NCBI GenBank assembly: GCA_005883575.1
Contig: VBFH01000024.1
Location: forward strand, 62,001-126,000
Source of the DNA: Chloroflexota bacterium
GTDB lineage: Bacteria > Chloroflexota > Dormibacteria > Dormibacterales > Dormibacteraceae
Direction of reading: 5' to 3'
Length of the DNA: 64,000 nucleotides
In this document: piece after piece, positions 57,540 through 64,000 of the stretch
Layout of the letters: each line of letters starts with the position of its first letter
Numbering within the stretch: the first letter of the stretch is position 1
Program-made: the position numbers and the translations under genes
Notes under the pieces: model-generated
Database searches by the model: none
Seen by the model: the letters and a program-made list of their open reading frames with translations, nothing else
Told to the model about the DNA's origin: nothing

Positions 57540-59465
57540 GTGCTGTTGCTTGCGATCTCGGTCGCCCTGTTCTCGCGGCGTGCGTTATTCCTCTTCCGGC
57601 TCCTGCGCACCGGCAAGCCGGCCGCCCGGTTCGACAACGTGCCGGCCCGGGCGCGAGCCGAGGCCAAGGTCGTAATCGGTCAGAGCAAGCTGCTGCAGCG
57701 ACTCCTGCCAGGTCTCATGCACGCCGCGATCTTCTGGGGCTTTCTGGTCTTGTTCCCGACCATCCTGATCGCGATGATCGGCGCAGTCGACCCGCGCGCG
57801 ACGATGCCGTGGCTCGGCGCCCAGGGCTGGTACGCGTTCCTAGTCGACATCTTCGCGCTGCTCGTGTTGATCGGCGTCGCGATGGCGTTCGTCATCCGCA
57901 AGGTGCAGCGGCCGGCGCGGTTCGCCGGCAGCCACCTCGGCGAGGCCGACCTGATCCTCGCGCTGATCACGGGCATCGTGATCACGCTCTTCCTCTGGCA
58001 CGCATCGCAGATCGCCCTACACCTGAATGACTACCCCGCGCAGTGGGCGCCGATTTCACACGCCCTGTCCAACGTGGTTGGGCCTGCGGCACCGGTGCTC
58101 GAGCGCGTGGCCGTCTGGTCCCATGTCCTCATCATCCTTTCGTTTCTGGTCTACCTGCCTTACTCGAAGCACCTGCACATCCTGGTCGCGGCCTTCAACG
58201 TGTACTTCGGACGCACGCAGCCGCGGGGCCGGCTCCAGCCGGTCGATTTCGAGGTGACCGAGCAGGAAGTCAGATTCGGCTCCGCGCGGGCAAGCGACAT
58301 GACGTGGAAGCAGATGCTCGACACGATGTCGTGCACCGAGTGCGGCCGCTGCCAGGAAGTGTGCCCTGCCTACAACACAGGTAAGCCGCTGTCGCCAAAG
58401 CTCCTGATGATGGCTCTGCGCGACAACCTGCTGAGTGAGACGTCGACTCCGATCGTGCCCAACGCCGTGATCGATGACGTCGTCTGGGACTGCGTCACGT
58501 GCGGCGCGTGCGTGCGCGAATGTCCTGTGAACATCGAGCACATCGACCACATCATCGACCTGCGCCGCAACCTGGTCATGGTCGAATCGAGGTTTCCCGA
58601 GGAAGCGGGGACGATGCTGCGGGACGTCGACAGGAGCTCCAATCCGTGGGGCAAGCCGCAATCTGACCGCACACTGTGGGCGGAGGGACTCGGCGTGCGG
58701 GTGCTTCAGCCGGGCGATCCCGCGCCGGGGGTGCTGTTCTGGGTCGGCTGCGCCCCGGCCTTCGACGAACGGGCCCGCAAGTCCGCGGTGTCGACCGTCA
58801 AGCTGCTCCAGCAGGCGGGCGTCGATTTCGCGATCCTCGGCCCGCGCGAGGCGTGCAACGGAGATCCGGCGAGGCGAATGGGCGACGAGTACACATTTCA
58901 GCGGCTCGCCGGCGAGAACGTCGCCACGCTGAACGGCGCCGGGGTGACGAAGATCCTGACGACCTGCCCACACTGCTTCAACACCCTTGGCAACGAATAC
59001 CCCGACTTCGGCGGCCGCTACGAGGTCGTGCACCACACCGAGTTCCTCGCCGAGCTGGTGCGCGAGGGCAAGCTCAAGCCCGCGGCAAGCAACCAGACCA
59101 TCACGTACCACGATTCCTGTTACCTGGCACGCCACAACGACGTGCGCACCCAGCCGCGTGAGCTGGTGGCCGCGGTGGGCAAGGCTGTGGAGATGCCGCG
59201 CAACCGAGAGCGGACGTTCTGCTGCGGAGCCGGCGGGGCGCGGATGTGGATGGAGGAGAAGCGCGGCCGTCCGATCAACCAGGAGCGCGTTCGCGAGGCG
59301 GCCGCGACCGGAGCGGAGACGCTGGCGGTCGCCTGTCCCTTCTGTACGGTGATGCTCGACGACGGCGTACGCGAAACGGGCGCGAATCTTCAGGTCTTCG
59401 ACCTGGCAACGCTGCTCCACGAGGCCGTGGAGCGCCAGCGCAACGTCAGGCTCTCAGATACGTAA
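57540..59465 (+). CDS. Membrane Fe-S oxidoreductase, EtfD/DgcB-like (ETF:quinone)
   Basis: 641 aa. N-terminal membrane domain of about five TM helices (nitrate reductase gamma-like), two [4Fe-4S] ferredoxin motifs CTECGRCQEVCPAYNTG and CVTCGACVRECPVN, then two CCG domains (CPHCFNTLG; HDSCYLARHN; FCCGAGGARMW; ACPFCTVML) as in heterodisulfide reductase HdrDE. Mycobacterial EtfD and DgcB of dimethylglycine catabolism have this layout and move electrons from ETF to quinone. GTG 57540 begins inside TM1; in-frame codons upstream (LTPLIAL) are hydrophobic, so the true start may be a few codons earlier. Confidence 0.88.
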   Translation: MLLLAISVALFSRRALFLFRLLRTGKPAARFDNVPARARAEAKVVIGQSKLLQRLLPGLMHAAIFWGFLVLFPTILIAMIGAVDPRATMPWLGAQGWYAFLVDIFALLVLIGVAMAFVIRKVQRPARFAGSHLGEADLILALITGIVITLFLWHASQIALHLNDYPAQWAPISHALSNVVGPAAPVLERVAVWSHVLIILSFLVYLPYSKHLHILVAAFNVYFGRTQPRGRLQPVDFEVTEQEVRFGSARASDMTWKQMLDTMSCTECGRCQEVCPAYNTGKPLSPKLLMMALRDNLLSETSTPIVPNAVIDDVVWDCVTCGACVRECPVNIEHIDHIIDLRRNLVMVESRFPEEAGTMLRDVDRSSNPWGKPQSDRTLWAEGLGVRVLQPGDPAPGVLFWVGCAPAFDERARKSAVSTVKLLQQAGVDFAILGPREACNGDPARRMGDEYTFQRLAGENVATLNGAGVTKILTTCPHCFNTLGNEYPDFGGRYEVVHHTEFLAELVREGKLKPAASNQTITYHDSCYLARHNDVRTQPRELVAAVGKAVEMPRNRERTFCCGAGGARMWMEEKRGRPINQERVREAAATGAETLAVACPFCTVMLDDGVRETGANLQVFDLATLLHEAVERQRNVRLSDT

Positions 59466-60090
59466 GTACGGCCAGAACGCGCCGGTGATCTTCTGCCGCG
59501 GGCTCGAGCTCGAGCTTGGAGAAGATGCTCCGGACATGGCCCTCGACCGTCTTCTCGCTCAGATGCAGTGACGTGCCGATGCCAGTGTTGGAACGGCCCT
59601 CTGCCATCAGGTTGAGCACCGCGCGCTCGCGTTCGGTCAGCTCCCCGACCACGTCGCGGCGCCGGCGTCTGACCAGCAGCTCCGACACCACGTCGGGATC
59701 GATCGCCGATCCACCGCCCGCCACTCGCCGCACCGTGTCGAGGAATTCGCGCACGTCTGAGACGCGGTCCTTGAGCAGATAGCCCACCCGTCCGGCGCCG
59801 CGCTCCAGCAATCGGAGCGCGTGAGTCGTCTCGACGTACTGGGACAGCAACAGCACGGCCACCTTGGGGTGCGACTCCCTGATCTGGACGGCAGCCGCCA
59901 ACCCTTCGGTGGTGTGCGTAGGCGGCATCCGGATGTCGGTGATGACGACGTCGGGGCTTTGCGCTTCGACAATCGCGATAAGTTGCGCCGCGTCTCCGGC
60001 GCGCCCGACCACCTCCATGCCTGACGCCTCCAGGAGGCGGGCCAGCCCCTCCCGAAAGAGGACCGAATCATCGGCGACGGCTACGCGCAA
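59446..60090 (-). CDS. NarL/LuxR-type response regulator
   Basis: 214 aa. Receiver domain: acidic pair VADDS, phospho-acceptor Asp in VVITDIRMPP, Lys in YLLKDRV. LuxR HTH: LTERERAVLNLMAEGRSNTGIGTSLHLSEKTVEGHVRSIFSKL. TTG start overlaps the kinase stop by 10 bp. Its 3' end overlaps the convergent oxidoreductase by 20 bp. Confidence 0.93.
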   Translation of the reverse strand: MRVAVADDSVLFREGLARLLEASGMEVVGRAGDAAQLIAIVEAQSPDVVITDIRMPPTHTTEGLAAAVQIRESHPKVAVLLLSQYVETTHALRLLERGAGRVGYLLKDRVSDVREFLDTVRRVAGGGSAIDPDVVSELLVRRRRRDVVGELTERERAVLNLMAEGRSNTGIGTSLHLSEKTVEGHVRSIFSKLELEPAAEDHRRVLAVLTYLRA

Positions 60091-62270
60091 GGAAGCTCGG
60101 CGGTGATGGTCGTGCCGCCCCCGGGCGGGCTGACGACCTCGATGCTTCCACTTGCCGCGGCCACGCGGTCTCGCAGCCCGACGATCCCCGAACCGCGGCT
60201 TGGATCAGCTCCGCCGACGCCGTCATCCGAGACCTCGAGGTGGAGCCTTCCGCCGGACTCATCGACCGTTATCTCGATCGAGCCGGCTCCCGAGTGCTTG
60301 GCGGCGTTCGCCAGTGCTTCGGCGATCACGAAATATGCCGCGGCCTCCACTGCTTCCCCGTACCTGCGGTCGGATCCGGCGACCACTGTGGTCACGATTG
60401 GCGAGCGGTCCGCGAGCGCGCGGATCGCGGGCACCAACCCGGCCTCGGCAAGAAGCGGCGGCTGCAGCCCGCGCGCAAGGTTTCGCAGCTCGGCCAGGCC
60501 TGCGCGGACCTCGCGCCCCGCTTCTCCAATCAGCTCGCTACGGCCCTTCTCGCCGGCGACGTCAGCCATGCCCAATGCCAGAAGCGCGTTGACGAATCGC
60601 TGCTGAGCGCCATCGTGGAGGTTGCGCTCGATGCGGCGTCGCTCGACGTCTTGGGCAGCCACGATCCGGGACCGCGAGTCTCGCAATTCCTGAACGAGGC
60701 GGAAGCGAACCAACACCAGCCCAGCATGGGACGCAAGGTCATGGAAGAGGCGCTGCTCTACTGAGGTGAGCTCTTCGCCGCGAGACTTGGCGAGAACGAG
60801 CGCACCAAGCAAAGCACCATCGTGAAAGACCTCTTCCACCCTGACCTGGGAACCGAGTCGAGCCTTGACCTCATCAAGTGAAGTCAGGCTCACTTGCGCT
60901 CCATCTCGTTCTGGCGAGGAAGCGGCCAGCTGCAGCCGATCGCCCAGCTTGACCCACACCTCTGTAATCGAGGCGCCGGTACCCTCGCGCAGGAGCTCCG
61001 CCATCCGGGGCAGCAAGACGTCTGCTTGCTCGGCGCGGCCGATGCCGGCCGCGAAGTCGGACAAAATATCGTAGGGCCGCGCTCGCTTGCCGTAGACGGC
61101 GGCGTTGGCAATGGCCTGGAGCCGGGACCGCACAGGGAGCAGAAGCGCGGCTATCACCGCAATGGCGACAACATTGAGCAGCGGGTCGACTCCTGCGCGC
61201 TGACCAAGGAGACTGCCCACACCCGCGATGACGATCGCATATGAGGCCGTCACGAATAACGCCAGGCCGCCATAGAGAATGGTCCTGTTGATGACGATGT
61301 CGATGTCGTAGAGCCGATAGCGCACGATCGCGATGCCGATTGCCATCGGCACGAGCACCGCCCCCGCCAGTGACGACGCGAGCCCAGACCAGCTTCCGAT
61401 GGCGTGCGCAGTTTCCGATTCAACGAATTGCTGCACCGCCAGCCGTGTGGAATCCGGAAGCCAATCTAGGGGCGGGGGATTGTCTGCCAGACCCAACAGA
61501 ACTGTCACGACAAAAATGGTCGCCGCGTAGGCGAACCATTTCAGCTGCAGGCGAACCTCACCGGAGGCGGTGGCCAGCCGCAGCAGCAGATAGGTGGCGA
61601 CCAGAACCGCGAGCCCCGGCCGCGCCCAACCGACAGCGCCCGAGGCGAAGCCGATCGAGGCTCCGATCGGCCACACACTCGGCGGCAGGGTGACCGGCAC
61701 CCACTGCTGAGGGCCTACCCGCAGCGGATAAGGATCGTCGAGGCCAACGAGCAGGTCGGCGGCTACATCGAGGATGACGAGAACGACCAGCAGCCGCCAC
61801 CGAGATGACTTGAGCCGCCCATCGGGGAATATGAGAACGAACAGGACGCCGCCCAACAAGCTCAGGCCAGGGGTGAATTTCTCGCTCCACGCCGCGATGT
61901 CGGCAAGGGGCAGAGAGCCTGGAGCCACAAGAAGTCCACGCACCGCGTACTCGGCCGCAAACGCTTGCAGCCAGCTGAACACAACCCACTGCACAAAAAG
62001 CAGGCTCAGGAGTGCCCGAGGCCGCCGCCAGACGATGGCCGCGCAGATCAGCGACAGCGTGATCAGTGCCACGGTCTGAGCGAGGGTCCGAACCGCGAGC
62101 GACCAGCCCACACTGAGCCCAGCCAGCGTGTACGCCGGCGGGCTCTGGCGATCGATGATCGTAAGCCCCAACGTGGCAACCGCAAGTGCCGGCCCGAGGA
62201 GTGCGATCGCAACGCCGGCAATCGCAGGCGGGCCAGGGACGCTGCGGAAGCCGGCTACGCGGGCCGCCAC
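60081..62270 (-). CDS. Membrane histidine kinase (HisKA_3) with GAF-like domain
   Basis: 729 aa. About nine TM helices in residues 15-360, a GAF-like segment (about 375-510), DHp of the NarX/DesK type, DVERRRIERNLHDGAQQRFVNALLALG with the phospho-His, and a HATPase with N-box EALANAAKHS, DDGVGG and GIVGLRDRVAAASGSI. It overlaps the lipoprotein stop (16 bp) and the response regulator start (10 bp), a three-gene unit. The signal is unknown. Confidence 0.9.
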   Translation of the reverse strand: MAARVAGFRSVPGPPAIAGVAIALLGPALAVATLGLTIIDRQSPPAYTLAGLSVGWSLAVRTLAQTVALITLSLICAAIVWRRPRALLSLLFVQWVVFSWLQAFAAEYAVRGLLVAPGSLPLADIAAWSEKFTPGLSLLGGVLFVLIFPDGRLKSSRWRLLVVLVILDVAADLLVGLDDPYPLRVGPQQWVPVTLPPSVWPIGASIGFASGAVGWARPGLAVLVATYLLLRLATASGEVRLQLKWFAYAATIFVVTVLLGLADNPPPLDWLPDSTRLAVQQFVESETAHAIGSWSGLASSLAGAVLVPMAIGIAIVRYRLYDIDIVINRTILYGGLALFVTASYAIVIAGVGSLLGQRAGVDPLLNVVAIAVIAALLLPVRSRLQAIANAAVYGKRARPYDILSDFAAGIGRAEQADVLLPRMAELLREGTGASITEVWVKLGDRLQLAASSPERDGAQVSLTSLDEVKARLGSQVRVEEVFHDGALLGALVLAKSRGEELTSVEQRLFHDLASHAGLVLVRFRLVQELRDSRSRIVAAQDVERRRIERNLHDGAQQRFVNALLALGMADVAGEKGRSELIGEAGREVRAGLAELRNLARGLQPPLLAEAGLVPAIRALADRSPIVTTVVAGSDRRYGEAVEAAAYFVIAEALANAAKHSGAGSIEITVDESGGRLHLEVSDDGVGGADPSRGSGIVGLRDRVAAASGSIEVVSPPGGGTTITAELPCA

Positions 62271-63235
62271 CGCGGTAGCACCTTGACCCCACGTCCATGC
62301 GTCAGCTGCGTCAGATCGCTTCCGTCGGGTCGCACAGCAAAGAGCTGAGAGTCATTGGCGTTACGCTCGAAGACGATCCAGGTGCCGTCGGGCGACCAGT
62401 CGGGATAATCGTCGAACCTGAGCCCGGGCACGCTCGCAGTGACGCGGTGGGGCTCGATTTGGTCGACATTGTCCTGGCCGACGGTCAACCAGTAAATCAA
62501 CGCCGGCTGCCCAGCCGCCAGCGCGGCGAAGGTGATGCGTGTGCCGTCCGGCGACCATCGCGGAAAGCCCGCGCCGCCTCCAGTGCCTTCGTGGTGAGTG
62601 AGCTTTTGGAGTCCGCTTCCGTCCGCCCCCGCTCTGTATATGTCAAAGGTCCCACCCATATCGGACTGGAAAGCCAGGGAGCGCCCGTCTGGGCTCCACG
62701 CCGCCTCATTGAAGGTTCCAGAGTGGATCACCAGGCGGTGGATGTCAGTGCCGTCCGGGTGCATCAGGTAAAGGTCGCGGTAGTAGCCAGTTCCGCCTGA
62801 GTCAGCCACTCCATCGCGGGTGCTGTTGAAGCTGATCCACTGCCCGTCGGGCGACCATGAGGGGTACTCGTTGAAACCACGACCGTCGGTCAACCGCTGA
62901 ACCCGGCCCCCGCTGAGGTCCATGACATAGATGTCATCGCGACCGTCGCGCGTGCTTTGAAACACGATCCTGGATCCGTCCGGCGACCAAGCGCCGTCCA
63001 GGTTCCAGGCCAGGTCCGAGGTGAGCGCCCGGACACCGCCAGTCGCCACGTCGAGCAGGTAGAGGCCGCCGTTCACGCTGGGCCAGTCAGAGCAGTAGTA
63101 GAGAACCTCGCCACCGATCTCCGGATGCGGTCTGCCGGCGCCCGTGCCGCACGTGGCCGGCGAGGAAGAGCCTCCGCATGACGCGAGTCCGGCCAGAAGC
63201 GCCAGGCCCAGCGCGCCGCTCAAACAACGGTTCAT
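62255..63235 (-). CDS. TolB-like PD40 beta-propeller lipoprotein
   Basis: 326 aa. MNRCLSGALGLALLAGLASC is a lipoprotein signal with lipidated Cys20. Five WSPDGxxIxF-type PD40 repeats follow (AWSPDGSRIVFQS, SWSPDGQWISFNS, AWSPDGRSLAFQS, RWSPDGTRITFAA, DWSPDGTWIVFER). Unlike TolB there is no N-terminal TolB domain and no Tol-Pal genes are near. I chose ATG 63235; 63256 and 63283 are in frame but would bury the signal. It overlaps the histidine kinase by 16 bp, so it could be that kinase's outer sensing partner. Confidence 0.85.
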   Translation of the reverse strand: MNRCLSGALGLALLAGLASCGGSSSPATCGTGAGRPHPEIGGEVLYYCSDWPSVNGGLYLLDVATGGVRALTSDLAWNLDGAWSPDGSRIVFQSTRDGRDDIYVMDLSGGRVQRLTDGRGFNEYPSWSPDGQWISFNSTRDGVADSGGTGYYRDLYLMHPDGTDIHRLVIHSGTFNEAAWSPDGRSLAFQSDMGGTFDIYRAGADGSGLQKLTHHEGTGGGAGFPRWSPDGTRITFAALAAGQPALIYWLTVGQDNVDQIEPHRVTASVPGLRFDDYPDWSPDGTWIVFERNANDSQLFAVRPDGSDLTQLTHGRGVKVLPRWRPA

Positions 63236-63392
63236 GGGCGCGATGTTGCCACTCATGAGGCCATCCGAACAGCGGGCAAGCACCTGTTGCCATGCAGGAG
63301 TGTCGAGGGCCAGCCCTCGGAGAGATTCCGGGATCGCCCTCGTGTGGGCGGCCGGCCGCGAAACCTACTCTGCCGTCGAGGTGAAGTCGACG

Positions 63393-63551
63393 ATGAACAA
63401 TCTGAAACGCGGTGCTGTCACGGCGGGCCTGGTGATTGCTTTCTTTCTCGCCCTCACCATTTCGGTGCAGTTCTGGCTGGCGACCACCCCGCCAGCGGGT
63501 GGCTCGGGTGCCGTCGTGATGGCGTATCCGACTCCCGATCCGCATCCGTGA
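63393..63551 (+). CDS. Small single-TM protein
   Basis: 52 aa: a basic start MNNLKRGAV, one TM helix (TAGLVIAFFLALTISVQFWLA) and a short Pro/Gly-rich tail. GAGGTGAAG lies 6-14 nt upstream and may act as SD. It sits between the lipoprotein gene and the Fhs gene, both on the other strand. Not recognised; real but small, or possibly spurious. Confidence 0.45.
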   Translation: MNNLKRGAVTAGLVIAFFLALTISVQFWLATTPPAGGSGAVVMAYPTPDPHP

Positions 63552-63562
63552 GTGGCGCCGGA

Positions 63563-64000
63563 TTACGACAGGCCGACTATGTCCCCGTTCTCGTCGATGT
63601 CGATGCTGGTCGCGTTCGGCTTGGTCGGCAGCCCAGGCATGGTGCGCATGTCGCCGCAGATCGGGTAGATGAACCCGGCGCCCACCGACGCGCGGACCTC
63701 GCGCACCGGCAGCACCCACCCGGTCGGGGCACCCTTCATCTTCGGATCCGACGAGATCGAGAGGTGCGTCTTGGCGATGCATACAGGGAGGCGCCCAAAC
63801 CCGCTCGCTTCGTAGGCGTCGAGCTGCTTGGCGGCCGCTGGGTCGTATTCGACCCGCCGCGCTCCATAGATCCGCAGCGCGATCGCTTCGATCTTCTCGC
63901 GCAGCGTCGCGGCGTCCGGATAGAGCAGCTGGAACGTGCTCGGCTCTTCGGCCGCAGCGGCGACCATCTCGGCCAGCTCGACGGCGCCCTCGCCCCCGTC
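63563..64000 (-). CDS. fhs: Formate-tetrahydrofolate ligase, C-terminal part (5' end outside window)
   Basis: 145 residues of the C-terminus, open through the window edge. LPVCIAKTHLSISSDPKMKGAPTGWVLPVREVRASVGAGFIYPICGDMRTMPGLPTKPNA is the Fhs end, with the ending ...IDIDENGDIVGLS. The enzyme makes 10-formyl-THF from formate and ATP and so connects to the one-carbon units released by the GcvT-fused dehydrogenases. Most of the protein, including its P-loop, lies outside. Confidence 0.93.
   Translation of the reverse strand, partial: DGGEGAVELAEMVAAAAEEPSTFQLLYPDAATLREKIEAIALRIYGARRVEYDPAAAKQLDAYEASGFGRLPVCIAKTHLSISSDPKMKGAPTGWVLPVREVRASVGAGFIYPICGDMRTMPGLPTKPNATSIDIDENGDIVGLS

Noticed and set aside
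58056-59420. A 454-codon minus-strand open frame opposite the EtfD/DgcB-like gene.
   Set aside because: The plus-strand protein has complete Fe-S and CCG motifs; the antisense reading is low complexity.
1-64000. tRNA, rRNA, CRISPR arrays, transposases and phage genes.
   Set aside because: Intergenic gaps are nearly all under 200 bp; none shows a cloverleaf, regular repeat array or recombinase motif.

Overview
The window is 64 kb of GC-rich, densely packed bacterial chromosome with about 60 protein genes. I found no rRNA, tRNA, CRISPR array, insertion sequence or phage gene. No gene fixes the taxon. The mix is Terrabacteria-like: a PucR/FasR-type regulator beside a fab cluster, AdnAB-type helicase-nucleases, LigD-type NHEJ proteins, an LprG/P55-like lipoprotein-exporter pair, an EtfD/DgcB-like ETF oxidoreductase, and many promoters that look leaderless. 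I infer Chloroflexota/Dormibacterota or a deep actinobacterial lineage, at low confidence.

Layout. 1-4516: a partial Fic protein, then a TetR fused to a beta-repeat domain, divergent from a DUF998 membrane protein and a DHA2 drug exporter, with two palindromic operators between them. 4528-10389: a close-packed run of LigD nuclease-ligase, LigD polymerase, NDH-2-like dehydrogenase, LprG-like lipoprotein and 14-TM MFS. 10343-12175: methyltransferase, bactofilin and a small membrane protein. 12220-16266 (minus): dtd, EamA transporter, threonine dehydratase, CBS-zinc ribbon protein and aminotransferase. 16370-23879 (minus): regulator fasR-like, then fabF-acpP-fabH-fabD-fabG-accD-accA. 24035-29306: dienelactone hydrolase, DinB-like, HIT, an ABC exporter, a PfkB kinase and small genes. 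29007-35627 (minus): an AdnA/AdnB-like pair plus a small ORF. 35662-43234: two membrane glycosyltransferases, a membrane-anchored sigma-region-4 protein, DsbA-like and CPBP proteins, an ABC-2 exporter and an MFS.

43260-59465 (plus) is the main accessory pathway. It holds two FAD/GcvT-fused dimethylglycine/sarcosine-dehydrogenase-like enzymes, a choline-kinase-like phosphotransferase, a GntR regulator, a metallophosphoesterase, an APC permease, an iron-dependent alcohol dehydrogenase, an aldehyde dehydrogenase, a nucleotidyltransferase, ETF beta and alpha, and a membrane Fe-S ETF:quinone oxidoreductase. Together they read as an N-methylated amine/amino-alcohol catabolic island that passes electrons through ETF to quinone and one-carbon units to folate. 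A formate-THF ligase is cut by the right edge. 59446-63235 (minus) is a beta-propeller lipoprotein, histidine kinase and response regulator operon.

The observations I rate highest are: a 21-bp inverted repeat of the same design (CYTTSGAC-N5-GTCSAARG) in front of both the fasR-like gene and fabF; two genes whose conserved N-termini precede any ATG/GTG/TTG and which may start at ACG; a set of TANNNT boxes 6-8 nt before start codons (leaderless mRNAs), including an overlapping bidirectional pair; and the methylamine catabolic island itself.
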